Below are positions 18,669 to 28,515 of a stretch of DNA of 64,000 bases, piece after piece. The translations under genes and the position numbers were made by a program. Under the pieces are notes generated by a model. It ran no database searches, was not told the origin of the DNA, and saw only the letters and a program-made list of their open reading frames with translations. Source of the DNA: Mesorhizobium sp. WSM3862 (GTDB lineage: Bacteria > Pseudomonadota > Alphaproteobacteria > Rhizobiales > Rhizobiaceae); the NCBI RefSeq assembly GCF_002294985.1, contig NZ_NSGE01000001.1:558001-622000 (forward strand), written 5' to 3'. Positions within the stretch are counted from its first letter, which is position 1; every line of letters begins with the position of its first letter.

Positions 18669-19355
18669 ATGTCGAACGTCTACGATCTTGGAAGCGATCT
18701 GGTGCGTCGTATCTATGAAAAACGCATAGATGCACCGGCGATTCTTGATGCCTCCACGCATTTTCCCAACGCGACGAAGTTCGCAGCCGCCTGGCAGAGT
18801 ATTCGCGATGAAGCGCTGTCGGTGCAACTGAACCGGGTGCCGCGTTTTCACGACATCATGCCGGAACAGGCCGAGATTTCGGCCAATGACGGCCTCGATT
18901 GGCGCATGTTCGTGCTCAAGGCCTACGACATGACGATCCCGGAAAACCTTGGGAAGATGCCTACCCTCAGCCGGTTGCTGTCCGAGTGCCCCGAGGTCAA
19001 ATCGGCGGCTGTTTCGTTCCTGGCGCCGCGCAAGCACATCCCGCCCCACCGCGGCCCCTTTCGCGGCATCATGAGATTTCATCTCGGCCTTGTCATTCCG
19101 AAACTGGCGGACGGCCGCCCGGCAACGATCATGATGATCAACCATCAGGAAAAGCGGATCGCCGACGGCGAATGCCTGCTGTGGGACGACACTTTCGAGC
19201 ACGAGGTCATGAACAGCGCCGATCAGGCGCGTATCGCCTTGTTGCTTGATGTGTGGCGCCCGGATATGCCGCTGGACATGGAGATCCTGTCCAGGTTGAT
19301 CGTTCGAGGCGTGCAGGTGGGAATGCACTACAGAGGGGTATCTTTCGCCGGTTAA
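18669..19355 (+). CDS. Aspartyl/asparaginyl beta-hydroxylase family protein
   Basis: A 228-residue Fe(II)/2-oxoglutarate-dependent hydroxylase-like protein. The family pattern is visible: HIPPHRGPFRGIMRFHLGL, then WDDTFEHEVMNS with the second iron-binding His, and RIALLLDVWRPDMP with the 2-oxoglutarate-binding Arg. In animals AspH acts on EGF-like domains; bacterial substrates are mostly unknown, with some acting on lipid A. Convergent with the DUF982 gene 4 bases away. Confidence 0.88.
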   Translation: MSNVYDLGSDLVRRIYEKRIDAPAILDASTHFPNATKFAAAWQSIRDEALSVQLNRVPRFHDIMPEQAEISANDGLDWRMFVLKAYDMTIPENLGKMPTLSRLLSECPEVKSAAVSFLAPRKHIPPHRGPFRGIMRFHLGLVIPKLADGRPATIMMINHQEKRIADGECLLWDDTFEHEVMNSADQARIALLLDVWRPDMPLDMEILSRLIVRGVQVGMHYRGVSFAG

Positions 19356-19359
19356 AGCG

Positions 19360-19665
19360 TCACGCTCTCGCTTCGCGAAACCCTCTTGCGCTGCCGCCGC
19401 GCTTCAGCGGCAACATCATGTCCCTTGCGAGCAAACCGCTGACGCGGCAGAAGGCCATGAAGGCCCGGCACGCTTCCTCGGCGCTTGCCACATCGACTGT
19501 CGCGCCGAAGCAGGCGTTAAACGCGGCGTCATAAACCTTGCCCTGCCGGCGCTTCGGCCAGTTCTGCAGGAAATCGAGCGCCTGCTCGACGCTGTAGATT
19601 TCCTCGACCGGCAGGCCGGGCGCGGGCGTGATGCGCACCGGCACCTCGAATTGCAGTCTGTCCAT
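19360..19665 (-). CDS. DUF982 protein
   Basis: A 101-residue protein of the rhizobium-enriched DUF982 family: FEVPVRITPAPG, IYSVEQALDFLQNWPKRRQG, and AEEACRAFMAFCRVSGLL. Function unknown. The start at 19665 has GGAG 8 bases upstream and begins at the conserved MDRLQFEVPV; the frame extends upstream without resemblance to the family. Confidence 0.85.
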   Translation of the reverse strand: MDRLQFEVPVRITPAPGLPVEEIYSVEQALDFLQNWPKRRQGKVYDAAFNACFGATVDVASAEEACRAFMAFCRVSGLLARDMMLPLKRGGSARGFREARA

Positions 19666-19851
19666 TCCCTGTCTCCCGAACTGGCGAAGTCGGAGCAACG
19701 CCGTTCGTTCTGAAAAGTTCTTTGCCCGGTTTTTGACGCAGGAATGTGACCTCAGTGCGGTGCGGGCCCGGCGACTGCCGCGGCAGATCGGCGCTCTGGC
19801 CACATCGTTCGACCGGGCGATGCAACCGGCATCGCCCTGTCGAGGTTGCGT

Positions 19852-20088
19852 CTACTGGTTCGCCGGGTCCGTCTCCGCCTCGTAGGCCATGCGCGAGACC
19901 ACCATCAGCAGATTGGCGGACGGCACGGCGAAGATGACGCCGAGCACGATCGCCGCCGTCCTTTCCACGCGAAGCGTTGCGGCTACAGCCCAATAGACGG
20001 TGCCTATGCAGATGACTGCCTGGACGGCGAGAAACGCGGCTGCCGAAGCAGCGCGCGTGAGTGTCTTGAATGTCTTGATACGTTGCAT
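19852..20088 (-). CDS. Small two-helix membrane protein
   Basis: About 78 residues from the ATG at 20088 (MQRIKTFKTL); a GTG at 20109 is also possible. Two hydrophobic segments (AAFLAVQAVICIGTVYWAVA and AAIVLGVIFAVPSANLLMVV) indicate an inner-membrane hairpin. No family recognised. Confidence 0.5.
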   Translation of the reverse strand: MQRIKTFKTLTRAASAAAFLAVQAVICIGTVYWAVAATLRVERTAAIVLGVIFAVPSANLLMVVSRMAYEAETDPANQ

Positions 20089-20205
20089 CGAGAAATGTCC
20101 AATGGACACGCGCCACGCAACCTGCCGACAGCCGGTAGCCGTCGCCAGGTCGCGGCGCGCAAGGAATAGTTGAGGTGAGGAAGCTGCGGCCAGCGACCGC
20201 CTGAC

Positions 20206-20601
20206 TCAGGCGGTTGGTGGCGCGCGAGGCTGATTGGTATGCGAGAGCGGCGCGGCCACAAAAGCAGGCGTGATGCCGCGCTCCGCCGGCAAAGCCTCGC
20301 CAGCGACAAGGAAATCGGATGCGGGAGCGAGAATGCCGGGATTGCCGCTGACGAGCTTTACCGGCAGCGGCCGGCCGGCGCGGGCTTCGAGGGCCTGCGC
20401 CTTGCCGGCGATCCTCAGCAAGGCAAGCGTTTCGCCCTGCCGCATCGCGCTGATGCCGGCGCCGCCCGAGGCAAACGCTGTCGAGGCGGAGACCTCAGGC
20501 TGGGCGAAGCTCACCAGCGCAAGCGCAAGCAGCGCCATCAGGGCCGAGCACGCGGTCCTGCTTGGCAGCAGCGTCGATCTTGCGCGTTCCGGTGCCGTCA
20601 A
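20206..20601 (-). CDS. Secreted hypothetical protein
   Basis: 131 residues with a signal peptide (ALMALLALALVSFAQPEVSA) and a mature part of about 90 residues without cysteines. It is divergent from map, 210 bases away. No family recognised. Confidence 0.5.
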   Translation of the reverse strand: MTAPERARSTLLPSRTACSALMALLALALVSFAQPEVSASTAFASGGAGISAMRQGETLALLRIAGKAQALEARAGRPLPVKLVSGNPGILAPASDFLVAGEALPAERGITPAFVAAPLSHTNQPRAPPTA

Positions 20602-20811
20602 CGGGCGTAAATCTCCTGCATCCTGACCCGGCTACCTCAAGGGATGGTGCAAGGAAAGCTTTGCGACACCCAGACGCGCCCGCCCAGCGAATATTCCCGC
20701 GGCAAACCGGTTGCAGGCACTTCGTCCTTGAACCTTGCGGCTTCCAGTGCCAAATCTGAAGAAAATTTCCGCACCGGCTCGCGTCAGGAGCCAACCCGCG
20801 AACGGACAAGA

Positions 20812-21639
20812 ATGGTTACCTATCTCGACGCCGCAACGGCCCCCTTGAGAAACACCGGCCAGATCCGCCTCTATGGCGAGGAAGGGTTTGCGGGCATGCG
20901 CAAGGCCTGCGATCTCACCGCGCGCTGTCTTGACGAGCTTGTGTCGATGGTGAAGCCCGGCGTCACCACCGAGACCATCGACCGTTTCGTCTTCGAGTTC
21001 GGCATGGATCACGGTGCATTGCCGGCCACGCTCAACTATCGCGGCTACACCAAATCGTCCTGCACTTCGATCAATCACGTGGTCTGCCACGGCATTCCTG
21101 ACAACAAGCCCCTCAAGGACGGCGACATCGTCAACATCGACGTCACCTACATCCTCGACGGCTGGCACGGCGATTCCTCGCGCATGTATCCGGTCGGCAC
21201 GATCAAGCGCGCCGCCGAGCGCCTGCTCGAGGTGACTTACGAATGCCTGATGCGCGGCATCGCCGCAATCAGGCCGGGCGCTCGCACCGGCGCCATCGGC
21301 GCCGCTATCCAAACCTATGCCGAGGCCGAGCGCTGCTCGGTGGTGCGCGACTTCTGTGGCCACGGCGTCGGCCAGCTTTTCCATGACGCGCCGAACATCC
21401 TGCATTACGGCACCGCCGGCGAAGGCGTCGAGATGCGGCCCGGCATGATCTTCACCGTCGAGCCGATGATCAATCTCGGCCGCCCGCATGTGAAGGTGCT
21501 CTCTGACGGCTGGACGGCGGTGACGCGCGACCGTTCGCTGTCGGCACAGTACGAGCATACGATCGGCGTCACCGATAGCGGCTGCGAGATCTTCACGCTG
21601 TCGCCAAAGAAGCTCGACCGCCCCGGCTTGCCGGATTAG
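20812..21639 (+). CDS. map: Methionine aminopeptidase, type I
   Basis: Removes the initiator Met from nascent proteins. The 275-residue product has the full metal set: Asp in NIDVTYILDGWHGDSSRMY (two), His in GHGVGQLFH, Glu in FTVEPMINLG and Glu in YEHTIGV. The start at 20812 (MVTYLDAATAPLRNTG) matches family length; the frame is open upstream for 56 codons but does not look like Map. Ribosome site is weak. Confidence 0.95.
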   Translation: MVTYLDAATAPLRNTGQIRLYGEEGFAGMRKACDLTARCLDELVSMVKPGVTTETIDRFVFEFGMDHGALPATLNYRGYTKSSCTSINHVVCHGIPDNKPLKDGDIVNIDVTYILDGWHGDSSRMYPVGTIKRAAERLLEVTYECLMRGIAAIRPGARTGAIGAAIQTYAEAERCSVVRDFCGHGVGQLFHDAPNILHYGTAGEGVEMRPGMIFTVEPMINLGRPHVKVLSDGWTAVTRDRSLSAQYEHTIGVTDSGCEIFTLSPKKLDRPGLPD

Positions 21640-21698
21640 TCTGCCGCAGGCAACGGCATCGGCACGGTCTGATGTCCATAACAATTGGCAAGGCGCGC

Positions 21699-22631
21699 CT
21701 AGGCTGGAAGCCCGGCAGTATCACCAAGCCCGGCTCCGGCCAGAAGCGCGGACCTGAGGCACCTGGCTGCTGGCAGCAAGGGTTTGTCGAGCCGTCGGGC
21801 AAGATAGACCCAGCTCTTCGTTGTCCCATTTTCACCAAGCGCAGCGGCTGAAAGCTGCACGAGCCGCTCTTCGACAAGATCCTGCTCGATCAACCAAAGT
21901 GGAAGCCGCCCCCAACCGATGCCTGCTCTGATCAACGCCAGTTTCGCCTCTTGGCTACCCACCCGCCACTTGCGCTGGGAGAGCACGCCATAGTCGCGGC
22001 CATGGGAGCGAGGAGAAGGGTCCATCAGGACGATCTGGATGTGATCGGCCAGCTCTGGCGTACTCACCCGGCCTTTCTTCGCTATCAAGGCCAGAGCGTG
22101 CCCAGCACCGACGACCGCCGCCATCGACAGCGGCGCGAGGGAATCGAATTCCAGGCGCGGATCGCGCAGGTCTTCGCCCACCGTTATCGCGAGGTCGACC
22201 GTGCCTTGCAGGAGGCAATCGATCGGTTCCCCAAGGGTACCTATCTGCAACCGGACGCCAACCGTCGGATAGGTGGCGTGGAGGGCTTCAAGAGCCCTGC
22301 CGACGGCCGGCAATGGAACAAGCGTGTCCACCATCAGCGCAAGCTCGATTTCAATGCCGCTGCCCATACCCTGCGCCTTCGCGCGCAGCAGATCGGCGCG
22401 TAGAACCAGCGAGCGACAGTCGTCCAGCAGGGCCCGTCCGTCCGAGGTCAAGGTCGGCCGACGAGTCGACCGGTCGAACAGGACCGTCTTGAGTTCGGTC
22501 TCCAGATTGGCAATCGCGTGGCTTACCGCCGACTGGGCGCGACCGAGCCGCATGGAGGCCAGGCGAAAGCTACCCGCGTCCGCCACGGTTAGGAACATCC
22601 GCATCTGATCGAGAGTGAGCGCGTCGAGCAT
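21699..22631 (-). CDS. LysR-family transcriptional regulator
   Basis: 310 residues: N-terminal winged HTH (about 1-60, with SFRLASMRLGRAQSAVSHAIANLE) and a C-terminal periplasmic-binding-like effector domain. It is divergent from an FMN reductase and an EamA transporter, the usual arrangement in which a LysR protein controls the opposite transcript. The effector is unknown. Confidence 0.92.
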   Translation of the reverse strand: MLDALTLDQMRMFLTVADAGSFRLASMRLGRAQSAVSHAIANLETELKTVLFDRSTRRPTLTSDGRALLDDCRSLVLRADLLRAKAQGMGSGIEIELALMVDTLVPLPAVGRALEALHATYPTVGVRLQIGTLGEPIDCLLQGTVDLAITVGEDLRDPRLEFDSLAPLSMAAVVGAGHALALIAKKGRVSTPELADHIQIVLMDPSPRSHGRDYGVLSQRKWRVGSQEAKLALIRAGIGWGRLPLWLIEQDLVEERLVQLSAAALGENGTTKSWVYLARRLDKPLLPAARCLRSALLAGAGLGDTAGLPA

Positions 22632-22649
22632 GATCGATCAATTAGATCA
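22631..22649. promoter_or_regulatory. Possible LysR operator
   Basis: The 19-base palindrome-like sequence tgatcgatcaattagatca covers the LysR start codon and runs into the divergent intergenic region. LysR proteins bind T-N11-A palindromes there, usually autoregulating. Only the symmetry and position support this. Confidence 0.3.
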
Positions 22650-22726
22650 GAAAGCGCCAACTTTTAGCAATCCCATCGATCGTCCCGATGTGTCATCAGT
22701 TTCCTGGCCTGAGACAGGAGAGCGAA

Positions 22727-23299
22727 GTGACTGAACGGCTCAAGCTCGCAGCGCTGATCGGCAGCACGCGGGAACGACGCTATGGCGACAAGGTCGGACA
22801 CTGGTTTGCCCAGGAGGCGCAGAGACTGGGCGATTTCGAGCTTTCCCTCATCGATGTTGCAGACATTGATCTGCCCAGCCGGCACTTGGCGGAGCCGACA
22901 CCGGCGATGAAGGCATTCACGAGTAAGCTCGCCAAGGCAGACGCCTTCGTTGTCATCACCCCCGAATACAATCACAGCATGCCCGGCCATCTTAAGCACG
23001 CTATCGACCAGGCTACTGACGAGTGGCACGCCAAGCCGGTCGGCTTCGTTTCATACGGTGGCGTCTCCGGCGGGTTGAGGGCGGTCGAACATCTTCGGCA
23101 GGTATTTGCCGAACTCCACGCCGTCACCGTCCGGGACGCAGTAAGCTTTCACGGGGTGTGGGAGCATTTTGCCGATGGTGCGGGCCCGCTCGATCCGAAG
23201 CGCAGCTCCGGCGCTGTCGCAACCATGCTCCACCAACTCAAGTGGTGGGCTCTTGCGCTGAAGGAGGCGCGTTCGCGCGGCCCCTATACCGTAGGCTAA
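22727..23299 (+). CDS. NAD(P)H-dependent FMN reductase
   Basis: 190 residues from a GTG at 22727 with AGGAG upstream. Flavodoxin-like fold: ALIGSTRERRYGDKV (phosphate-binding loop for FMN), ITPEYNHSMPGHLKHAIDQ, and SYGGVSGGLRA. Such enzymes reduce FMN, quinones or azo compounds. It is the first gene of the pair probably controlled by the divergent LysR regulator, with the transporter starting 3 bases after its stop. Confidence 0.88.
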   Translation: MTERLKLAALIGSTRERRYGDKVGHWFAQEAQRLGDFELSLIDVADIDLPSRHLAEPTPAMKAFTSKLAKADAFVVITPEYNHSMPGHLKHAIDQATDEWHAKPVGFVSYGGVSGGLRAVEHLRQVFAELHAVTVRDAVSFHGVWEHFADGAGPLDPKRSSGAVATMLHQLKWWALALKEARSRGPYTVG

Positions 23300-23302
23300 C
23301 AC

Positions 23303-24226
23303 ATGGATTCGCAACGCATCATTGCAGGCGCCCTCATGACCATAGCCATGACGCTGGTCGGATCCGGCGTGGTGGCCTCGAAAATCATTGCCGGCGGCAT
23401 GCACCCTTTCCTCGCCGTTCCCCTGCGTTTCCTGATTTCGACGCCGATCCTCTGGGGACTCGTCTTCCTGACAAGCACGCCGCGGCCGCGGCTCTTGGCA
23501 AAGGAATATGTGATTGTGATGATTCAGGCGGCCGCGGGCAGCGCCGGCTATAGCATTCTAATGATCCTCGCCTTGACCTTGACGACGAGTGCCAATGCCA
23601 GCGTCATCCACGGCCTTCTGCCTGTGTTGGCTGCCCTCGTTGCAACGTTGGCCTTGAAGGAGAGGCTAGGCGCCAAGCTCTGGATCGCGGTCGGCGCTGT
23701 CACGGCAGGCGCACTTCTTGTCAATGTCGCCTCTGCTAAGGGCTTTGGCCTCGATCTGAAGCTGCTAGCGGGTAACCTGCTGGTGGTCCTCGCTGTTTCC
23801 GGCGAAGCACTGTTTGCGATCCTGAACAAGAGAATCAGCAAGCCGCTGGCGCCGCTCTATCTCGCGGCGCTGATGAGCAGCATTTCGCTGCTGCTGACCT
23901 TGCCGCTCGCCGCCGCCCTTGCCGCGTCTAGCACCGTTGCAGCAGCACCTGCCGCCCTATTGGCGACAGTCTATATCAGCATTTTTCCCACCGTGATCGG
24001 CTTCTGGCTCTGGTATTCAGGAGCCGCGCGCGCCAGCGGCGGAGAGGCTGGCGTGTTCATGGCAGTGCTGCCGGTCGCGGCACTCGCGCTCTCGTTTCTT
24101 CTTCTCGGCGAGACCATCACGACGATCCACATTCTCGGAACAGCCCTTGTCGTCCTCGGCATCGCTGTTTCGGTCAGCGGGGCAAGAACGGTGAAGAAAC
24201 AGGCTGCCGAAGGTGCTCATGTTTAA
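23303..24226 (+). CDS. EamA/DMT-family transporter
   Basis: 307 residues with about ten membrane helices in two repeated EamA halves (a characteristic RFLISTPILWG in the first, VFMAVLPVAALALSFLLLGE in the second). These proteins export small metabolites. It starts 3 bases after the reductase gene. The basic C-terminal tail (ARTVKKQ) is probably cytoplasmic. Substrate unknown. Confidence 0.9.
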   Translation: MDSQRIIAGALMTIAMTLVGSGVVASKIIAGGMHPFLAVPLRFLISTPILWGLVFLTSTPRPRLLAKEYVIVMIQAAAGSAGYSILMILALTLTTSANASVIHGLLPVLAALVATLALKERLGAKLWIAVGAVTAGALLVNVASAKGFGLDLKLLAGNLLVVLAVSGEALFAILNKRISKPLAPLYLAALMSSISLLLTLPLAAALAASSTVAAAPAALLATVYISIFPTVIGFWLWYSGAARASGGEAGVFMAVLPVAALALSFLLLGETITTIHILGTALVVLGIAVSVSGARTVKKQAAEGAHV

Positions 24227-24389
24227 CGCTCGCCAATAGGCGATGCAGCCCTCATCGTCACGGCGTCTTGATATGTCCCAGCAACGCTCCCGGCTACTTT
24301 CTTGAAATGATCGAGAACCGTTTCGCGTTTCAGAATCATGCTTTAGTCTCTGGCAAAGGTCTTCTTTCGATCAGCGATGTGGGCGGGCG

Positions 24390-25142
24390 ATGGGAAAAGT
24401 CGAGGACGAGCGGGCGTTTTTCTCTGAAGCCTGGGTAGAGCCGCCGAAGAAAGAGGTGGCGCCTGTTGAGAAGCCGCACTACCACGGCCATCGTGATCGT
24501 CTGCGCGAACGCTTCTTGGCCGGCGGTCCGGACGCCCTGCCCGACTATGAACTGCTTGAGCTGCTTCTCTTCCGGCTGATCCCGCGCGTCGACACCAAGC
24601 CGATCGCCAAGGCGCTGATCGCGCGCTTTGGTTCGCTTGCCGAAGTGCTCGGCGCGCCGGCGTCCCTGCTCGAGGAAGTGAAGGGCATCGGGCCGACGGT
24701 GGCGACCGATCTAAAAGTCATCGCCGCCACGGCGCAGCGCATGGCGCGCGGCGAAGTGCGCGGCCGCGAGGTTCTGTCGAACTGGACGCAGCTTCTCGAT
24801 TATTGCCGCTCGGCCATGGCCTTCGAGGCCCGCGAGCAGTTCCGCATTCTCTTCCTCGACAAGAAGAATGGGCTCATCGCCGACGAGGTGCAGCAGACCG
24901 GCACGGTCGACCATACGCCTGTCTATCCGCGCGAGGTGGTCAAGCGCGCGCTCGAACTTTCCGCCAGCGCGATCATTCTGGTGCATAACCATCCGTCCGG
25001 CGACCCGACGCCCTCGCGCGCCGACATCGACATGACCAAGCAGATCATCGACACGGCCAAGCCGCTCGGCATCGCCGTTCACGACCACGTCATCATCGGC
25101 CGCAAGGGCAACGCCTCGATGAAGGGCCTGCTGCTGATCTGA
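24390..25142 (+). CDS. radC: RadC-type JAB/MPN-domain protein
   Basis: 250 residues: N-terminal UPF0758 helix-hairpin region ([32 protein letters not shown]) and a C-terminal JAMM domain with [14 protein letters not shown]. The name comes from an old repair phenotype that was later questioned; its role is uncertain. A degenerate copy of the last 14 codons occurs at 35699-35740. Confidence 0.94.
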   Translation: MGKVEDERAFFSEAWVEPPKKEVAPVEKPHYHGHRDRLRERFLAGGPDALPDYELLELLLFRLIPRVDTKPIAKALIARFGSLAEVLGAPASLLEEVKGIGPTVATDLKVIAATAQRMARGEVRGREVLSNWTQLLDYCRSAMAFEAREQFRILFLDKKNGLIADEVQQTGTVDHTPVYPREVVKRALELSASAIILVHNHPSGDPTPSRADIDMTKQIIDTAKPLGIAVHDHVIIGRKGNASMKGLLLI

Positions 25143-25230
25143 CAGTCCCGAAAATCAGCTGGACACCGATCAGGAAATCATCCCCGGGCGGGCACGTCGC
25201 GGGCGATGGCTCGATCGAGACGCGTTCACG

Positions 25231-25569
25231 TTAGTTCATCAAAAGCACCAGAGCGGGATGCAGCTTCTTCAGGTTCGGCAATGATTTCGATTGCCAGGGT
25301 ATGTCGGGCGTTCCGCGCACGACAAGTCGAACATCGGGATGCTTGCGCACCTCGATGGTAAATTTCGCCAGCAGGTTGATGCCGGAAGAGTTGAGAAAGT
25401 GAAGGTCCTTCAAATTGAGTGTGATGGAAGCGGGATTTGAGGCAAGAACACTGGTCGCCAAAGCCGTGATCGGCGCACCCGCCTCGGAACTGGCAAGCCG
25501 CATTGCACCGTCGAAAAAGATATCGCTTCCCTCAGTCCACACGCGGTAGTCGTCTGTCTTGATTTCCAT
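25231..25569 (-). CDS. Stand-alone STAS-domain protein (slr1659-type)
   Basis: 112 residues, almost all one STAS domain. The candidate phospho-acceptor motif is [15 protein letters not shown] with NSSG at 60-63, and [20 protein letters not shown] follows, a pattern I recall from the cyanobacterial slr1659-type regulators. In partner switching the serine of such a protein is phosphorylated by an anti-sigma-like kinase and released by a PP2C phosphatase; both are encoded just upstream. The start at 25569 lies 17 bases after the kinase stop. Confidence 0.85.
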   Translation of the reverse strand: MEIKTDDYRVWTEGSDIFFDGAMRLASSEAGAPITALATSVLASNPASITLNLKDLHFLNSSGINLLAKFTIEVRKHPDVRLVVRGTPDIPWQSKSLPNLKKLHPALVLLMN

Positions 25570-25586
25570 ATCTGGCTTCGTTTCAT

Positions 25587-26147
25587 CTAGTTGTGAGTTG
25601 GCGAGATCGGAATGGAGGCATATGTTTCCAGGCAAATACGGTCGTTTTCATCGGCCGGGCTGAATATCCAGGCCAGGCGTGCGCCATAGTCGCTCATCAA
25701 CGTCAGCAATCCAAGCCCGGAGCTCCCCACGTCGGGGTTCGCGGCATTCGCCTCAATCCGCTGTATCAGCAGGTCCTTTGGGTCGCCAACCGTGATGTCC
25801 GCCAGAAGGCTTTGGAACTCCGACGCGATTTCACCATCGACGTCATTCGACACCTTCAGCTTGAAGCACTCCGAATCCATCGACGCCTCAACCACGATCT
25901 CGCCTGGTGCTCGGAACTTGACGGCGTTTTCGATGAGTTCGTTGACCAGATATCCGATGCTATGCCGCACCTCCATGTAGTCATTGCGCGACGACTGAAA
26001 GCGCAACGCGAAAAGATCGGCAATGAAGTCCGAGGTCGTGGCGCAATGACGCCAACTCAAGTCGAGAGGTCCGTCGAACAGCCGCACGCGACTGACGCTC
26101 CCCTTCATCCCTATTGCAATGTCAGGCGTACCGAACAGCGCTGTCAT
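25587..26147 (-). CDS. Anti-sigma-like HATPase (slr1658-type)
   Basis: A 186-residue GHKL-fold protein. The N box is [11 protein letters not shown] (Asn74) and the G box GSSGLGLL (141-148); both are intact, so ATP binding and serine-kinase activity are plausible. It starts 1 base after the SpoIIE phosphatase stop and is followed by the STAS protein, so the kinase-substrate-phosphatase trio is contiguous. A Met at 26108 is an alternative start. The final target of the switch is not visible here. Confidence 0.85.
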   Translation of the reverse strand: MTALFGTPDIAIGMKGSVSRVRLFDGPLDLSWRHCATTSDFIADLFALRFQSSRNDYMEVRHSIGYLVNELIENAVKFRAPGEIVVEASMDSECFKLKVSNDVDGEIASEFQSLLADITVGDPKDLLIQRIEANAANPDVGSSGLGLLTLMSDYGARLAWIFSPADENDRICLETYASIPISPTHN

Positions 26148-26148
26148 C

Positions 26149-28515
26149 CTACGTATGCCTTATGATCACGAGTGTGATGTCGTCGTGGATCTTCTGGATT
26201 CCGATATGGGCCATCAAATCCTCGATGATCCCGGTCTTGATGTCCTCGGCGCTCCTGCCATGGCGCTTTTGCACGCTCTTGCAGAGGCGATCGAACCCGA
26301 ACAGTCTTCTGTCTTCATCTTCCGCCTCGGTCACACCGTCGGTGTGCAACACGATTACGTCGCCGCTCCCGAACACGATGTCTCGCGTGTCAACGAACTG
26401 CGAGATGTCGTTCTCCAGGCCAACGGGCAGACCCAGATCAAGCGTGTCGATACGTTCGACGTCCCCATCCGCACGCACGACCAGAATGTCCTCGTGCTGG
26501 CCGGATAGCGTTACCCGCCCATCCTCAAAGTCGAGAAAGGCCAGCGAGAGATGCTTGTCGGTGTTCGTCCGCTCGATGTTCTTGTAGATGGCTCTGTTCA
26601 GACGAACCAGAAACTGGTGCGGATCGCCTTCGTTGGCCTCCTGCAGCGCGCGTGCAACGGATTGGACCATCAGCATCAGCACGCCGCTCTCGAGACCATG
26701 ACCGGTCACGTCGCCGATGCCTATCTTGACCCGTGATCCGTTCTGCAGGACATCGTAGTAGTCCCCGCCGACCTCGTCGGCCGGCCGCATGTAGGCCGCG
26801 ATCTCCAGCCCCGGAATCGCTTCGAGTTCGAACGGTTTCGGCAGGACCATCATCTGGATTTGCCTGGCGACCGCGAGTTCGGCGCCGAGACGGACGTTCT
26901 CGTCCCGCAGCTTTTCGTTGAGCGCGGAAATCTCCTGATTTGCGTCGCCGAGTTCCCTGGTTCGTTCGTCGACCAGTTGCTCGAGGTTTTCCGTGTGAAA
27001 GCTGATCTGCTCGGCCATACGGTTGAAGGCGACTCCGACCGCTCCAACCTCGTCGCGCGTTGGAACGCGAACGCGGACCGAATAATCTTTGGACTGTAGC
27101 CTCTGGGCGGCGCTGGCAAGCGCCCTGAGGCCGGCCGTGATCCGCTTGGAGATCCCGAGCACTGCCGCAAAGACAATCAGAAGCGAAACGACGATGGCGG
27201 CGACCTGAAAGAGCAGGATACGATTGGTCGCGCGGGAAATACTCTTTTGCGCGGCGACCAGGGACGCATAGATTTCGCGTTCTGGAACGACGATTCCGAC
27301 CGACATCGTTTCAGACTTGATCGGTCCCGAGCTCCACAGATTGGTCGGCTTCAATCTTTTGAGGACAACTATGTAGGGTACGTGTTCGCCCTTGTTGTCG
27401 AGCATGATATGCTGAATGACACCGTCATTGTTCTGGTCGAGCGGCAGCGACGCGATGGCCGGCTGCGTGCTTCCCCGCAGCGACCTCTCCAGCCCGGTGA
27501 CGCCCTGCGTGCCCGCATCGTTGGACGAAGTCAGGCCTATGATCGCCTCGCCCGATGGATTGATCGCCACTACATTGCCGGTCGACATGGTGAGGAAGCC
27601 GAACCCGGTTTCGGCGATCTTGACGCGCTCGACGACTTCCGCGAGCTGATCGAGAGTGATGTCTGCACCCGCTACACCGGCGATACCGGTACGGTCCCGC
27701 GTCCACAGCGGGTGGAAGAAACTGACGATCAGCTTTCCCGTGATCGCATCGGTGTAGGGCGCCGTCTGAGTGATGTCGTCGGGGACTGGACGCGAGGCTG
27801 GATCCCTCGCCCATTGCTGCCATGACCCGTAGATCCCCGGAAAGAAGAACTCCCAGAACTCCGCCTTGTTGTGGCCTGGATAGAGTCGATCGAAGGTCTG
27901 CGCCTGGTCCGTATACGGTACCGTCCTGAAGATCGGCCGTTCCTTCGGACCAATATAGTACATCTGCAGTTTTGGCGATCCGCTGGCCATAAGGGTCGGC
28001 GCGACGAGATCCAGAACGGTACTGTCTTCGATTTCCTGCTCAACGCTCGGCAGCGGCGTGTGGTCGGCGCCCAGCAGGTAGCCCCAGACGCTAATCACGG
28101 AAGGCGCGCCCGGCAGGTTCTGCGCCCAATCGCCCTTCGCGTCATAGACGACCTTCACCGAGCCGGGTGCTTCATGCGAAAGGGTTGCTCCGACCTGTCG
28201 CTGCCGGCTCGGATCGTCGGTCTGGGCCTGCAGGACGCCGGCCAGCGCTTTCACGTCCCCATGAACTCGATCGAGCAGGAGGTCGACGCTTAACGCTGTC
28301 GAGTCGGCATAGGAGCGAATGTATTCCTGGTTTGCGGTGGTCAGGCCCTCACCGACTTCCGACGTGGCGTCGCGCGACAGCTTTTGAACGTTCCAGAGCG
28401 CCAGGCCACCGCTCAGCAGGAGGTCGAACAGCACGGCGCCGCCGACGACCAATACGAATTTCGCCCGGAAGGAGCGCAGGCCGAAGCGCGGTGTAGGCTG
28501 ATCGTCGGCTTTCAT
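26149..28515 (-). CDS. Membrane SpoIIE-family (PP2C) phosphatase with dCache sensor
   Basis: 788 residues from the ATG at 28515, which overlaps the upstream stop as ATGA and has GAAGG before it; the frame continues to 28551. Order: membrane helix (about 17-37), periplasmic dCache-like sensor with GVAGADITLDQLAEVVERV, second helix, HAMP (RITAGLRALASAAQRL), coiled coil, then PP2C/SpoIIE with IGIGDVTGHGLESGV and the C-terminal DDITLVIIR. It should dephosphorylate a STAS protein in response to an extracytoplasmic signal. Confidence 0.92.
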   Translation of the reverse strand: MKADDQPTPRFGLRSFRAKFVLVVGGAVLFDLLLSGGLALWNVQKLSRDATSEVGEGLTTANQEYIRSYADSTALSVDLLLDRVHGDVKALAGVLQAQTDDPSRQRQVGATLSHEAPGSVKVVYDAKGDWAQNLPGAPSVISVWGYLLGADHTPLPSVEQEIEDSTVLDLVAPTLMASGSPKLQMYYIGPKERPIFRTVPYTDQAQTFDRLYPGHNKAEFWEFFFPGIYGSWQQWARDPASRPVPDDITQTAPYTDAITGKLIVSFFHPLWTRDRTGIAGVAGADITLDQLAEVVERVKIAETGFGFLTMSTGNVVAINPSGEAIIGLTSSNDAGTQGVTGLERSLRGSTQPAIASLPLDQNNDGVIQHIMLDNKGEHVPYIVVLKRLKPTNLWSSGPIKSETMSVGIVVPEREIYASLVAAQKSISRATNRILLFQVAAIVVSLLIVFAAVLGISKRITAGLRALASAAQRLQSKDYSVRVRVPTRDEVGAVGVAFNRMAEQISFHTENLEQLVDERTRELGDANQEISALNEKLRDENVRLGAELAVARQIQMMVLPKPFELEAIPGLEIAAYMRPADEVGGDYYDVLQNGSRVKIGIGDVTGHGLESGVLMLMVQSVARALQEANEGDPHQFLVRLNRAIYKNIERTNTDKHLSLAFLDFEDGRVTLSGQHEDILVVRADGDVERIDTLDLGLPVGLENDISQFVDTRDIVFGSGDVIVLHTDGVTEAEDEDRRLFGFDRLCKSVQKRHGRSAEDIKTGIIEDLMAHIGIQKIHDDITLVIIRHT

